From Woeseiaceae bacterium (GTDB taxonomy: Bacteria > Pseudomonadota > Gammaproteobacteria > Steroidobacterales > Woeseiaceae), in contig JANQGQ010000039.1 of the NCBI GenBank assembly GCA_028277185.1, forward strand, positions 144,704 to 208,703: a DNA stretch of 64,000 nt, read 5' to 3'. The notes under the pieces are model-generated. The model was not told where the DNA came from and searched no databases. It saw only the letters and a list, made by a program, of their open reading frames with translations. Below are positions 32,879 through 42,773 of this stretch, one piece after another. Each line of letters starts with the position of its first letter. Position 1 is the first letter of the stretch. The position numbers were made by a program, and so were the translations under genes.

Positions 32879-35800
32879 CTTGAGAAAGCTTCTTTTAGTA
32901 TCTGTTTTTTTTTTTTTTCGCTTTCTCTTTCCAGAACCGAGATCGTCAGCGCCGGCAGCATCGTCACCGAAACAACCGCGGCACCGAGTATCCCGAACAG
33001 CACGATGACGCCGACGCCGCGGTACAGCTCGGTGCCGGCACCCGGTATGAAGACCAGCGGGGACAGACCGCAAAGCGTCGTCAGCGTCGACATCGCGATC
33101 GGTCTGAGCCGCGCCGCGATCGCTTCCCGGACCGCTTCGGTGGCGCTCACCGCACCTTCCCGCATGCGCTGCATGGCGCGATCCACGATCAGAATCGGAT
33201 TGTTGACCACGGTTCCCATCAGGATCAGGAAGCCAAGCATGGAGATCATATCGAAGGCCTGATGCACGCCGCCGAGGCCCAGCAGCGTGAGTGCGCCGCC
33301 CGCCAGATTCAACAGCGCAAGCCCGACGATACCGCCCGCGATGCCGAGCGGAATCGTGGTCATGATCAGGAGCGGATACCCCCAGTGCCGGAAGATCGCG
33401 ACCAACAGCAGATAGACGATGATCAGCGCAACCGGGTAGTTGGCCGTCAGCGCCGCCTTCGTCGCGTCGAGCTGATCGCTGGCGCCCGAGATGTCGATGT
33501 TGACCGCAACCGGCAGGACCCCGGTTGCGCGTAAATGGGCGACAACCTCCTCGCGCACCGTTTCGACGCCGGCCTCCAGCGGCACGTCGCCCGGCGGAAT
33601 GACGCTCAGCGTCACCGTCCGCTGCCCGTTGATCCGGCGAATCGAGTTGGTGTCCACGGTTTCCCGGATGGTAGCGATCGCCTCGAGGGGCAGAACGGCC
33701 CCCTGTGGGGTGTAAACGGGCAGGCTGCCCAAGCCGTCGAGCGAGGCACGTACACCCGCCGAGCTGTACAGGTACATGTCGATCTTGTCGTCGTCCTGGA
33801 AGTACTCGTCGACGAACGCGCCGTCCGTCAATGCCGCTACCGTGTAGCCGAGTTCGCCGGCGTCCATGCCCAACTCCGCCGCGCGCGCCCAGTCCGGCCG
33901 GATCTCGATCAACGGCTGTGACAGCGACAGCGAGGACGGCGTCGACTGGATACGCGGGTTGTCGAACACCTCCTCGGCGCGCCGATAGGCCGCGAGCGCC
34001 GCCTCGTAGATCACGCCGAGACCCGGTCCGGAGATGTCGAGGTTGATGCTCCGGGTACCGCCGTCGTTGCTCGAGATAATCGAGCCACGGGCCGCGAACG
34101 CCCGCATGCCGGGATAGGTCTCGAAGTGGTCGGAAAACGCGCTCATCAGACGGTCGATGTCGCCGCGCCGGATCGGCTCGGCAATGATTCGCATGCTTTC
34201 CGACGAAATGCCGACGCTGAGATACTTGATCGCCGGCACGTCGGCACCCGTTCGGTCGAGCGTTGCGGGATCGGCACCGACGAATTCGAGGAAGTGGTTT
34301 TGCGCCGTAACGCCGATGTCCGCCATGGTTTCGAGGTTGTAGCCGGGCGGCGCGCTCATGAAAGCGAAGATCTTCGGTTCCTCTCCTTCCGGCAGGTACT
34401 CGGCGGGCGGCGTCAGCAGCGCGATCACGAGCACGCTGGCGATGACCGTGGCGACAACCGTCGTCATGCGCCTGGCCGGCGTCAGCAGCAGCCCGTCGAT
34501 GAGCGCGAGAACGCGCTGCTGTAGGGCACCATGCGACGCCGGGCGGCTCTCCGTGCCGAACGACAGGCGCGCACTCGCGGCCGGTATCAGCGTGATTGCA
34601 ACGAGCATCGACGCCAGTATCGACGCGGAAATGGCAACGGCGACATCCGAGTAGAGCTGGCCGGCTTCCTGCTCGATGAACAGCACCGGCAGAAACACGA
34701 GTATCGTCGTCAACGTCGACGCCAGCACGGCTGGCCACACGCTGCGAACGCCTTCGACGGCGGCGCGGAAACGATCGAGCCCCTGCCGCCGCTTCATCTC
34801 GATGCTCTCTATGACGACGATACTGTTGTCGAGCGTCATACCGATTGCGAAGGCGACGCCTGCAAGCGAAATCACATTGATCGTCCTGCCCGCCAGCAGC
34901 AGACCGATGAACGCCGCAATCGTGCAGACCGGAATGCCGATTGCGCCGACCGCCGTTGCCCGGACCGAACGGAGGAACAGGAACATGACGGCAATCGCGA
35001 AGACGGCGCCAAGACTGAGATTGATCCACACGTTGCGCACGGATGCCTCGACGTAACCGGCATCCTCGCCCATCAGCGTCATCGTCATCCCGGCCGGCTG
35101 GAGAACGTCGCGCTTGACCTGCTCCACGGCGTCCAGCATGGCGTATTTGATGTCGATGACGTTCGAACCGGCTTCACGGCTCACTGACAGCGAAATGATC
35201 GGATCGCCGTTCAGGAACGCCAGACGTCTCACTTCGAAATGGTCGAGTTCCACGGTCGCGACGTCACCGAGACGGATCAGCGTATCGCCCCGCCTTTCGA
35301 CGATGAGACTTTCGAGCGCTTCAACCGACTCGAAGCGGCCGACGGTGCGCAGCAGGAAGCTGCGCTTGCCGCTCTCGATCTCGCCGCCCGATACGTCCCG
35401 ATTGCGCGCCCGGATCGCGTCCCGGACATTCATGATCGTCAGCTCGCGATCGACGAGACGTTCGGGGTCGACCAGAATACGGACTTGCCGGTCGGCGCCT
35501 CCGCGAATGTTGATCGCCGACACGCCCGGCACCCCCGCCAGCCGCGTCCGGATGTTGTCGTCGACGAAATCGCGCATCATATCCATGTCGAGGCCGCGCG
35601 GGTTCCCCGGCAGCGGCGAGATCGCGAAGTACATGAACGCGTTGGCGGAAAACGAACTCGCAAAGACCCGCGGTTCGTCCACGTTTTCCGGGTACGCCGG
35701 GACCTGATTGAGCGCGTTGTTGACGCGAATCAGCGTCTGCGTCATGTCCGTGCCGAACGGGAAGTCGAGCTCGATGACCGCGCTGCCCCTGCTGGCGGTC

Positions 35801-36039
35801 GACTCGAGTCGCTGCAGATTCGGCAGACCGCGCAGATACTCCTCCTGTTCGACGAGAATCTCCTTCTCGACGTCCTGCGGCGTCGCGCCGGCCCAGCGGG
35901 TTTCGACGGAGACCGTACGAACCTCGAGGTCCGGGATCATCTGGACGGGAACGCGCAGCGCTGCGAGCACGCCCACGACGCACACGATCAGCGCGGCTAC
36001 GGTGGTCAGAATGCCGTTCCTGACGACTGCGTCGAACAT
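32875..36039 (-). CDS. RND efflux pump, inner-membrane transporter (second system)
   Basis: A 1054-residue RND protein. ATG at 36039 is preferred over the adjacent GTG; GGAG lies 7 bases upstream. It begins with TM1 (TTVAALIVCVVGVLAALRV), has AGVAFAIGMTLDNSIVVIE as the TM4 relay region and a second half with LMGTVVNNPILIVDRAM and RPIAMSTLTTLCGLSPLV. Sequence and length place it in the AcrB/HAE-1 branch, distinct from the pump at 3034. The cytoplasmic tail after TM12 is Lys/Glu-rich and encoded partly by an A14 run. No outer-membrane factor is adjacent; it may borrow one. Confidence 0.95.
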   Translation of the reverse strand: MFDAVVRNGILTTVAALIVCVVGVLAALRVPVQMIPDLEVRTVSVETRWAGATPQDVEKEILVEQEEYLRGLPNLQRLESTASRGSAVIELDFPFGTDMTQTLIRVNNALNQVPAYPENVDEPRVFASSFSANAFMYFAISPLPGNPRGLDMDMMRDFVDDNIRTRLAGVPGVSAINIRGGADRQVRILVDPERLVDRELTIMNVRDAIRARNRDVSGGEIESGKRSFLLRTVGRFESVEALESLIVERRGDTLIRLGDVATVELDHFEVRRLAFLNGDPIISLSVSREAGSNVIDIKYAMLDAVEQVKRDVLQPAGMTMTLMGEDAGYVEASVRNVWINLSLGAVFAIAVMFLFLRSVRATAVGAIGIPVCTIAAFIGLLLAGRTINVISLAGVAFAIGMTLDNSIVVIESIEMKRRQGLDRFRAAVEGVRSVWPAVLASTLTTILVFLPVLFIEQEAGQLYSDVAVAISASILASMLVAITLIPAASARLSFGTESRPASHGALQQRVLALIDGLLLTPARRMTTVVATVIASVLVIALLTPPAEYLPEGEEPKIFAFMSAPPGYNLETMADIGVTAQNHFLEFVGADPATLDRTGADVPAIKYLSVGISSESMRIIAEPIRRGDIDRLMSAFSDHFETYPGMRAFAARGSIISSNDGGTRSINLDISGPGLGVIYEAALAAYRRAEEVFDNPRIQSTPSSLSLSQPLIEIRPDWARAAELGMDAGELGYTVAALTDGAFVDEYFQDDDKIDMYLYSSAGVRASLDGLGSLPVYTPQGAVLPLEAIATIRETVDTNSIRRINGQRTVTLSVIPPGDVPLEAGVETVREEVVAHLRATGVLPVAVNIDISGASDQLDATKAALTANYPVALIIVYLLLVAIFRHWGYPLLIMTTIPLGIAGGIVGLALLNLAGGALTLLGLGGVHQAFDMISMLGFLILMGTVVNNPILIVDRAMQRMREGAVSATEAVREAIAARLRPIAMSTLTTLCGLSPLVFIPGAGTELYRGVGVIVLFGILGAAVVSVTMLPALTISVLERESEKKKKQILKEAFSS
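32905..32918 (-). repeat. A14 homopolymer inside the RND pump gene
   Basis: The minus strand carries 14 consecutive A, coding for four lysines near the C-terminus (ESEKKKKQ). Such a run is exceptional in this GC-rich window and is a likely site for polymerase slippage or for a sequencing length error. Confidence 0.95.
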
Positions 36040-36061
36040 CACTTACTCCGCTTCGAATCTG

Positions 36062-37132
36062 CTACCCGCTGCCCCCGACGATGCGTACCGTCTGACCTTC
36101 CCGGAGCGTTTCGTTGCCGCGTATCACGACACGCACGCCGCTTGCCAGGCCATCCACGATCTCCACCTCGTTGCCGAATTCGACCCCGGTCCTGACGATG
36201 CGTTCGCGGACGACCGGCAGTTCTCCGGAATCGTCGAGGATCCATACCGTGGTTCGGCCGTCGGGGAATCGCAGGATCGCGTCGCGCGACACGGTCACCG
36301 CAACGCGGCCGGTCCCGATGCTCAACGTTCCCGACGCCGACATGCCCGGAGTGACGCCGCGCTCGGCCTCCCCGGACACCAGCGCCCGAACGAGAAAGGT
36401 CCGGCCGCCCGGGCTGCTGACCGGTACGATCGCCGCTATCCGCCCGTCCAGCACGACTCCGGGTACGGCATCGAGCGAGATGTCCATACGCTCGCCGGGC
36501 TCGAGCGCGGCGAAATACTCCTGCGCCACGCGAAAATCGAACTGCAGCCCCTCGGTCGCGACGAGTTCCACGAGCCCGTCGCCGGGATTCACCCATTCGC
36601 CCGCTTCAGCCAGGCGCTGGCTGATCACGCCGGCAAACGGCGCCCGTACGACGTGGCGCTCCAACAGCGCCTCCTGCTCGCGGACCGTGGCGACGGCGGC
36701 GGACAGTGCCGCGGTATCGCTCTCCACCTCGGCGCGCAGCGACTCGATCTCGGTCCTCGCGATTCCGCGTCCCGTGCCGACCGTCTCGGCATCGTTCAGC
36801 CGCCGTCTGGCGTCGGCAAGGCCGGTCTCGGCCTGCGCGCGCTCGGCCCGAACCCGTTCGAGCGACAGCGCGATGAGTTCGGGATCCAGCTCGATGACTG
36901 CATCGCCGGCGGCGACGCGTACGCCCTCGTCGAGCACTACGCGATCGACGAGTCCCGCCACCGACGTGGACAACACGGCCCGGCGCGGGGACGTCACGGT
37001 GCCGGCGAAACTGACCTGCTGCAATACGGCCTGATCGTCGGCGCGGGCCACCTCGACGGGCGCCTGAGCGGCTACGTAGCCCGGCAGGCACAGGACCCCG
37101 AGCAACGCCGCTCGGCGGAGACAATGAATCAT
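36062..37132 (-). CDS. RND efflux periplasmic adaptor (second system)
   Basis: A 356-residue membrane fusion protein with a cleavable signal ending VAAQA. It lacks a lipobox, unlike the adaptor at 1917. Lipoyl halves are at about 55-85 (STSVAGLVDRVVLDEGVRVAAGD) and 160-190 (VRAPFAGVISQRLAEAGEWV), with a helical hairpin between. The beta-barrel and C-terminal domains follow. It lies directly before the pump and is the first gene of this two-gene operon. Confidence 0.93.
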   Translation of the reverse strand: MIHCLRRAALLGVLCLPGYVAAQAPVEVARADDQAVLQQVSFAGTVTSPRRAVLSTSVAGLVDRVVLDEGVRVAAGDAVIELDPELIALSLERVRAERAQAETGLADARRRLNDAETVGTGRGIARTEIESLRAEVESDTAALSAAVATVREQEALLERHVVRAPFAGVISQRLAEAGEWVNPGDGLVELVATEGLQFDFRVAQEYFAALEPGERMDISLDAVPGVVLDGRIAAIVPVSSPGGRTFLVRALVSGEAERGVTPGMSASGTLSIGTGRVAVTVSRDAILRFPDGRTTVWILDDSGELPVVRERIVRTGVEFGNEVEIVDGLASGVRVVIRGNETLREGQTVRIVGGSG

Positions 37133-37294
37133 GCGGCCGGACTACCTCGGCGGCTCAAAGAAGGGCGGATCGAATGGTAACAATACCCGCGGAACGTAAC
37201 AGCTTGTAACGCCGGCGGCGCCGGCGGCAGCGATCCTGCCGGCAGACTACCGAAAATATCGCAGATTCAGTCGCTTAAATCGATCCTTTCCGCG

Positions 37295-37323
37295 CTTGAA
37301 AAGGCCGCTTCGGCCCCCTATTT
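37295..37323 (+). promoter_or_regulatory. Sigma-32 (heat-shock) promoter of htpX
   Basis: CTTGAAA (37295-37301) and CCCCTATTT (37315-37323) are separated by 13 bases, close to the RpoH consensus CTTGAAA-N11-16-CCCCATNT. The start site would fall around 37330, 28 bases before the htpX ATG. E. coli htpX is a known member of the sigma-32 regulon. Confidence 0.78.
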
Positions 37324-37357
37324 TGTCCGCCTGTAGAGCAAATTCCGGAGACCCTTC

Positions 37358-38248
37358 ATGGCCAAACGTATTGGCTTGTTTCTCGCCACCAATATCGCGG
37401 TTCTCGTCGTACTGAGCGTTGCGGTCCAGCTCCTGGGCCTCGAAGACGTTCTGCGCGGAACGGCCGGCGGCGGACTCGACCTGACCGGGCTGTTGATCAT
37501 CTCCGCCATCATCGGCTTCGCGGGTTCGTTCATCTCGCTTCTGATGTCGAAGTTTGCGGCGAAGATGACGACCGGCGCGAAGGTGATCGAGAACCCGACG
37601 TCAGCCACCGAATCCTGGCTCGTCGGCACGGTACAGCGCCAGGCGCAGCAGGCCGGCATCGGCATGCCCGAGGTGGCGGTCTACGACTCACCCGAACCGA
37701 ATGCGTTCGCGACCGGCTGGAACCGAAACAACTCACTCGTCGCGGTCAGCACCGGCCTTCTGCGCAGCATGACCAAAGAGGAGGTCGAAGCTGTGCTCGG
37801 GCACGAAGTGTCGCACGTCGCCAACGGCGACATGGTCACGTTGACGCTCATTCAGGGCGTCGTGAATACCTTCGTAATCTTCCTGTCGCGAATCGTGGGC
37901 CATATCGTCGACAAGGCGGTCTTCCGTTCCGAAGGCTACGGTCCGGGTTACTTCATCACGACGATCGTCGCGCAAATCGTGTTCGGCATTCTCGCCAGCA
38001 CCATCGTCATGTGGTTCTCGCGCCAGCGCGAGTTCCGTGCAGACGCGGGCGGCGCAAGCCTGGCGGGCCGCCAGCACATGATAGACGCGCTCGCGCGTCT
38101 CGAAAGCATGCAGCACGGCAAGAACCAGCTGCCGCAGCAGATGTCGGCGATGGGCATCTCCGGAGGCGTCGGTCAGGGCCTGAAGCGTCTGTTCATGTCG
38201 CATCCGCCGATCAGCGAGCGCATCGCCGCCCTGCAGCGCATAGCCTGA
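37358..38248 (+). CDS. htpX: Protease HtpX, membrane zinc metalloprotease
   Basis: A 296-residue M48 peptidase of the inner membrane involved in quality control of membrane proteins. Two N-terminal helices (about 5-22 and 35-58) are followed by the catalytic HEVSH (H149, E150, H153) and a third zinc ligand in the [11 protein letters not shown] segment. Two more helices lie between them. Length equals E. coli HtpX. It has a sigma-32-like promoter and a strong terminator, so it is a single-gene transcription unit. Confidence 0.96.
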   Translation: MAKRIGLFLATNIAVLVVLSVAVQLLGLEDVLRGTAGGGLDLTGLLIISAIIGFAGSFISLLMSKFAAKMTTGAKVIENPTSATESWLVGTVQRQAQQAGIGMPEVAVYDSPEPNAFATGWNRNNSLVAVSTGLLRSMTKEEVEAVLGHEVSHVANGDMVTLTLIQGVVNTFVIFLSRIVGHIVDKAVFRSEGYGPGYFITTIVAQIVFGILASTIVMWFSRQREFRADAGGASLAGRQHMIDALARLESMQHGKNQLPQQMSAMGISGGVGQGLKRLFMSHPPISERIAALQRIA

Positions 38249-38281
38249 ACGCACGATAACGCGTAATCTTGGCGCACGTCG

Positions 38282-38316
38282 GGCCTGACCCCGCACCGGG
38301 GTCAGGCCTTTTTATT
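38282..38316 (+). terminator. Intrinsic terminator after htpX
   Basis: GGCCTGACCCC (38282-38292) and GGGGTCAGGCC (38298-38308) form a perfect 11-base stem with a 5-base loop, followed by TTTTTATT. It closes the htpX unit 34 bases after its stop and lies just before the ion channel gene. Confidence 0.92.
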
Positions 38317-38330
38317 GCGGCTTCAATATC

Positions 38331-39143
38331 GTGAAACAGATCGTCGAGTCACGGTGGTTCAGCACGGCGGTAACCATCGTCATCATCATCAATGCCGTAA
38401 CCCTGGGGCTGGAAACCTGGCCGCTGGCAATGGAGCGGGCCGGCGGCCTCCTTCGCATTCTCGACACCGCGGCGCTGACGGTCTTCGTCATCGAGATCGG
38501 GATGAAACTGTGGGTCTACCGGCTCGCCTTCTTCCGCAACGGCTGGAACGTGTTCGATTTCGTGATCGTAAGCATCGCGCTCGTGCCTTCGGCCGGCCCG
38601 CTGTCGGTGCTTCGGGCGATGCGTATCCTGAGGGTATTGCGTCTGGTGTCGGTCGTTCCACAGATGCGCACCGTGGTGGGAGCGCTGTTCGGTGCGCTGC
38701 CGGGCATGGGATCGATCGTGGCCGTGCTGTTGCTCGTGTTTTACGTTGCGGCCGTCATGGCCACGAAACTGTTTGGAGCCAGCTTCCCACAGTGGTTCGG
38801 GACCATCGGCGAGTCCATGTACAGCCTGTTCCAGATCATGACTCTGGAGAGCTGGTCGATGGGTATCGTCCGCCCGGTGATGGAAACCCACCCGTACGCC
38901 TGGGTGTTCTTCGTACCCTTCGTCATCGTGACGAGCTTCGCCGTCCTCAATCTGTTCATCGCCCTGATCGTCAACTCCATGAACAGCGTACACGCCGAAG
39001 AACGTGAGAGCGCGGTGCGCGCCGAACACGTCGCTCATGACGAGCGCGAGCAGTTGTTGCAGGAAGTACTCGCGTTGCGCGAGGAAGTCCGCTCACTTGG
39101 CCAACAGCTTGCGGACCAGCGCCCGGAGAGCGACGGCCGGTAG
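38331..39143 (+). CDS. Voltage-gated sodium channel, NaChBac/BacNav family
   Basis: A 270-residue one-domain ion channel (six helices), close to the 274 residues of NaChBac. The S4 voltage sensor has arginines every third residue (LRAMRILRVLRLVSVVPQMR). The selectivity filter is TLESWSM (171-177), identical to the sodium-selective channels. The C-terminus is a Glu/Arg-rich coiled coil (about 230-265) like the tetramerisation bundle of NavMs and NavSp1. GTG start. In bacteria such channels affect motility, chemotaxis or pH response. No neighbour suggests a partner. Confidence 0.95.
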   Translation: MKQIVESRWFSTAVTIVIIINAVTLGLETWPLAMERAGGLLRILDTAALTVFVIEIGMKLWVYRLAFFRNGWNVFDFVIVSIALVPSAGPLSVLRAMRILRVLRLVSVVPQMRTVVGALFGALPGMGSIVAVLLLVFYVAAVMATKLFGASFPQWFGTIGESMYSLFQIMTLESWSMGIVRPVMETHPYAWVFFVPFVIVTSFAVLNLFIALIVNSMNSVHAEERESAVRAEHVAHDEREQLLQEVLALREEVRSLGQQLADQRPESDGR

Positions 39144-39173
39144 CAGCCAAGGCCGGGGCGTCACCTTCAGACC

Positions 39174-39248
39174 CGGAACGGGAGTTCCCGCAACCTGATT
39201 CCTTCGCTAGACGGGAGCGGTGCGGAACGGAAGTTCCCGCAATCTGAT
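39174..39248. repeat. 26-bp direct repeat duplicating the 3' end of the IorB-like gene
   Basis: Copies at 39174-39199 and 39223-39248 match at 24 of 26 bases, 49 bases apart. The second encodes the end of the gene (IRLRELPFR); the first, downstream of the stop, encodes the same peptide in another frame. It is probably a small tandem duplication of the gene's 3' end. Confidence 0.85.
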
Positions 39249-41456
39249 GCCGGTCGCGGCAAAGTACGCATTGGCGATCGCGGGCGCGACCGGCGGAACG
39301 CCGGGCTCGCCGACACCGCCCGGCGGTGCATCCACGTCCATGATATGGGCATGAATCGCGTCCGGCGCCTCGTCTATTCTCAGTACGGGATAGGTATCGA
39401 AATTGCCCTGGACGATCCGGCCGCGCTCCGCGGAGATCTCGCCGTGGAGCGCCAGACTCAGGCCGAACACCGCGGCGCCCTCCATTTGCGCAATGACCCG
39501 GTCCGGATTGATCACGCGACCCGCGTCGATGACCAGCCACATCTCCCGGACCCGCATTTCGCCAGCGTCGTCGACGGCGACCTCGGCCGCCACGCCGACC
39601 GTACTCAGGAAGGAGCGATGGACCGCGATACCGAGGCCCTGCCCTGCCGGCAGCGTCCTTCCCCAATCCGCGAGTTCGGCGGTCTTCTCGACTACGGCGC
39701 GAATTCGGCCGGTGTCGATCGGATGCTCGTCGAGGCTCTGCCCGTAGTTGCCGTAGTTGGCGCCGTCATCCGCGGGATCGATACGCCGCGGCGGCCCGAT
39801 CAACTCGAGCAGGTAGTCTTTCGGCTCCCGGCCCGCCACGTGTGCAAGCTCGTCGGCGAAACTCGACACGGCGAAGGCGTGATAGATATTGCAGACCGAG
39901 CGCAACCAGCCTATCCGGACGTGTGCCTTGGCATCGCCGGTTTCGAGGCGCAGATTCGCGATGTCGAAAGGGTTGTCGACGAAGCCCAGATCCAGCTCGA
40001 AGCCGCCCGGACCGCTGGCTTCCGCATTGAACGTCGATCCGATTGACGGGAACACCGTCCGGTGCCGCCAGGCCGTCGCCTTGCCCGCGTCGTCGAGCGC
40101 CGCCGTCATGTGTTGGGCACTTACCGAGTGCAGATAGCCCTGGCGGATGTCGTCTTCACGCGTCCATGTCACCTTCACGGGACGTTTAGTCAGCTTCGCA
40201 AGCCACGCCGCCTCGGCAGCGAAGTCCGCTTTCGATTTCCGCCCGAAGCCGCCGCCCAGCAGCGTGACGTGCGCACGCACGCGGTTCTTGTCGATGCCCA
40301 GCAGACCCGCGACGGTCTGCTGGACCGACTGCGGATTTTGGGTACACGACCAGACGTCGCAGCTGCCGTCGTCGTTGAGTCTCGCGGTCGCCGCCGGCGG
40401 CTCCATCGGCGCCTGCGACAGATGGGGCGCGTAGTACTCCGCTTCGTGCACGGTGGTCGCCGCCCCGAGCGCCGTCGCAACGTCGCCGCGGTTCATTATC
40501 GTCTTGCCCTCGCGGCGGCTGGTTTCGACGAGCTGTTCGCGATAGGTCGCCGAATCGTAAACGGCGTTCTCGCCGTCGTCCCAGTCGATCACCAGCGCCT
40601 CGCGCCCTTTCTGGGCCGCCCAGGTATTCGTTGCCAGCACCGCGACGCCGCCGAGCGGATTGAACACGGGCGGCGAGCTCGGCTCCGGCATGCGCACGAC
40701 GTCGACAACGCCTTTGACCGCGCGCGCCGCGGCGTCGTCGAGCGAGCGGATCGCACCGCCGTAGACCGGCGGCCGTTCGACGGATGCGTACAGCATGCCG
40801 GGCAGAACGGTGTCGATTCCGTAGTTCGCCTGCCCCGTCGTCATCTCATAGCCGTCGATGAGGTCCATCGACTTGCCGATGTAGCGGTAGTCGGCAGGCG
40901 CCTTGAATTCGACGACATCGGGAACGGGTTGCGCGGCCGCATCCGCAGCGAGTTCGCCGTAGCTCAGCGAACGTCCGCTGGCGCGGTGCTGTACGGCGTG
41001 ATCGCCGGTGGTGAGCTCGGCCTTGTCGACCTGCCAGCGCGCCGCCGCCGCGCCCAGCAGCATGTCCCGCGCGGAAGCCCCCGCGTTGCGCAGCAGATCG
41101 AACTGCCTTCTGATGCTCGTCGATCCGTCAGTGTTCTGGTCGCCGTACTTCTCGTCGCCGAGCGCCTGGACGACGCGAATCCGGTCCCAGTCGGCGTCCA
41201 TTTCGTCGGCGATGACCTGCGGCAGGCAGGTTCGAATGCCCTGCCCCATCTCCGAGCGGTGGCAGTAGATTTCGACCGTGCCGTCCTCGGCAAGACTCAC
41301 GTAAACGTTGGGCACGAAGTTCGCGCCCGCCGCCACGTCGGTATCGACGGACCTTCTGCCGCAGCCGACGAACGACAGCGCGAGCACGAGCCCCCCCGTC
41401 GCGCTGCCCGTGCGCTTAAGGAAGTCCCGCCGTGACAGCTTCTCTATGCCCTTCAC
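39207..41456 (-). CDS. Molybdopterin-binding aldehyde/isoquinoline oxidoreductase subunit (IorB-like), Tat-exported
   Basis: A 749-residue large subunit of the xanthine oxidase family. The Tat signal is [11 protein letters not shown], with a possible lipobox (FVGC) at about 32. The sequence has the IorB-type split of the two molybdenum domains. Recognisable parts include [39 protein letters not shown] and [14 protein letters not shown]. With the FeS subunit encoded upstream, it forms a periplasmic hydroxylase for an N-heterocycle or aldehyde, passing electrons to a cytochrome. The substrate is unknown. The genes overlap by 4 bases. Confidence 0.92.
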   Translation of the reverse strand: MKGIEKLSRRDFLKRTGSATGGLVLALSFVGCGRRSVDTDVAAGANFVPNVYVSLAEDGTVEIYCHRSEMGQGIRTCLPQVIADEMDADWDRIRVVQALGDEKYGDQNTDGSTSIRRQFDLLRNAGASARDMLLGAAAARWQVDKAELTTGDHAVQHRASGRSLSYGELAADAAAQPVPDVVEFKAPADYRYIGKSMDLIDGYEMTTGQANYGIDTVLPGMLYASVERPPVYGGAIRSLDDAAARAVKGVVDVVRMPEPSSPPVFNPLGGVAVLATNTWAAQKGREALVIDWDDGENAVYDSATYREQLVETSRREGKTIMNRGDVATALGAATTVHEAEYYAPHLSQAPMEPPAATARLNDDGSCDVWSCTQNPQSVQQTVAGLLGIDKNRVRAHVTLLGGGFGRKSKADFAAEAAWLAKLTKRPVKVTWTREDDIRQGYLHSVSAQHMTAALDDAGKATAWRHRTVFPSIGSTFNAEASGPGGFELDLGFVDNPFDIANLRLETGDAKAHVRIGWLRSVCNIYHAFAVSSFADELAHVAGREPKDYLLELIGPPRRIDPADDGANYGNYGQSLDEHPIDTGRIRAVVEKTAELADWGRTLPAGQGLGIAVHRSFLSTVGVAAEVAVDDAGEMRVREMWLVIDAGRVINPDRVIAQMEGAAVFGLSLALHGEISAERGRIVQGNFDTYPVLRIDEAPDAIHAHIMDVDAPPGGVGEPGVPPVAPAIANAYFAATGIRLRELPFRTAPV

Positions 41457-41911
41457 GAGTCACCTCCCGCGGCGCGTTCGATCGCCGCACGTATGCGCGT
41501 GTAGGTTCCGCAGCGACAGATGTTGCCGCTCATCGCCGCATCGATCTCGGCACGGGTGGGTGCCGGGTTGCGCTCGAGGAGCGCCGCTGCCGTCATGATC
41601 TGGCCGGACTGGCAATAGCCGCATTGCGGCACGTTCAGCGCCCGCCAGGCGACCTGAACCGGATGGTCGCCGTCCGCGGACAGCCCCTCGATCGTCGTGA
41701 CGTTTCGCCCTGCGGCGGCCGAGACCGGGTACGAGCAGGAACGCACCGGCTGGCCGTCCACGTGCACAGTGCAGGCGCCGCAGAGCGCCTTGCCGCAGCC
41801 GAATTTGGTGCCGGTCAGGCCGGCGACGTCGCGAATCGCCCACAACAGCGGCATGTCCGGCTCGACGTCCAGCGTGTGCGTCGTGTCGTTGATCGTGATT
41901 TCAATTGCCAT
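41453..41911 (-). CDS. [2Fe-2S] subunit of the molybdenum hydroxylase (IorA-like)
   Basis: A 152-residue iron-sulfur protein with the usual two clusters. The plant-ferredoxin-like site is [21 protein letters not shown]. The helical site has [10 protein letters not shown] and [10 protein letters not shown]. It carries electrons from the molybdenum centre of the large subunit and normally travels with it through the Tat pathway. It is the first gene of the two-gene operon; the stop overlaps the IorB-like start. Confidence 0.95.
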   Translation of the reverse strand: MAIEITINDTTHTLDVEPDMPLLWAIRDVAGLTGTKFGCGKALCGACTVHVDGQPVRSCSYPVSAAAGRNVTTIEGLSADGDHPVQVAWRALNVPQCGYCQSGQIMTAAALLERNPAPTRAEIDAAMSGNICRCGTYTRIRAAIERAAGGDS

Positions 41912-42065
41912 GGCTAATCCCCGGGGGCTCTGTATCGAGTGGCTTACGGCAGCTTCGCACGCAGTCTACCACTCGCCGGGCCGGTCGCCGCCGTCCGCGG
42001 CTCGAGCGACGGGACTGTGACCCGGACGGCGGCACGACAACGCGCTGCTTGCGAGAATTGCGGCC

Positions 42066-42773
42066 ATGCTGCAGGGCCTCCTCACTCTACCGGTATTGCT
42101 GCCTGCCCTGTTCTGGGCCGGCTACCACTACCACGTCGACCGGCATCTGCCGGAACCCCCGCTGAACCTCGCCCTGTGTTTCGGTCTGGGCGTGGCCGCG
42201 GCCGGCCTCTCGGCCGGGCTATACACACTCCTCGGCTTCGCGGGTTGGCGCCTCGACGCGGTCGCGCTTGCCGACAGCAACCTCCCGGGCCTGTTCGTTT
42301 ATGCGGTGCTGGCGATCGGACCCATCGAGGAGTTTGCGAAACTGGTCCCGTTCGTCATCGTGGCGCTGAGATTCAAAGCGTTCGACGACGAGCTGGACGG
42401 CATCGTCTACGCTTCGTTCATTGCCCTCGGCTATGCTGCAATCGAGAACGCCCACTATCTCGACTTCCTGCCGCCGCTGGAAGCCGCGGCCCGGGGCTTC
42501 GCGGGGCCGGTCGTCCATATCGCCTTCGCGTCGATCTGGGGTTACCTGATCGGTCACGCCCGACTAACGGGTCGCCCGATTGTCGTTCCGGCACTCGCGG
42601 GCTTCGCCGTAAGCGCCGTCGTCCATGGCGTCTACGACTTCTTCGCGCTGGCGCATCCGACCTTGTCGCTGCTTTACGCGGCGGCGATCGTTGCGGGTTT
42701 GTGGGTGTGGCGGCTGTTCGTCATCCGGCGTCTGACGCGCCGTACGTCCGCCCGTTCTCAGCCGCGATCGTAG
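42066..42773 (+). CDS. prsW: PrsW family intramembrane metalloprotease
   Basis: A 235-residue polytopic membrane protein (about seven helices). It shows the family motifs: EEFAK near residue 90, DDELDGIVYASFIALGYAAIEN near 115-135, a histidine in GPVVHIAFASIWGYLIGHA, and VVHGVYDFF near 190. PrsW in Bacillus cleaves the anti-sigma factor RsiW; here no sigma or anti-sigma gene is near, so the target is unknown. Its end overlaps the convergent small acidic gene by 16 bases. Confidence 0.87.
   Translation: MLQGLLTLPVLLPALFWAGYHYHVDRHLPEPPLNLALCFGLGVAAAGLSAGLYTLLGFAGWRLDAVALADSNLPGLFVYAVLAIGPIEEFAKLVPFVIVALRFKAFDDELDGIVYASFIALGYAAIENAHYLDFLPPLEAAARGFAGPVVHIAFASIWGYLIGHARLTGRPIVVPALAGFAVSAVVHGVYDFFALAHPTLSLLYAAAIVAGLWVWRLFVIRRLTRRTSARSQPRS

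Noticed and set aside
32249..35029. A 926-codon open frame on the minus strand overlapping the second RND pump
   Set aside because: It is a shifted frame of the RND gene with Arg/His/Gly-rich composition; only its use after slippage at the A14 run is worth testing.
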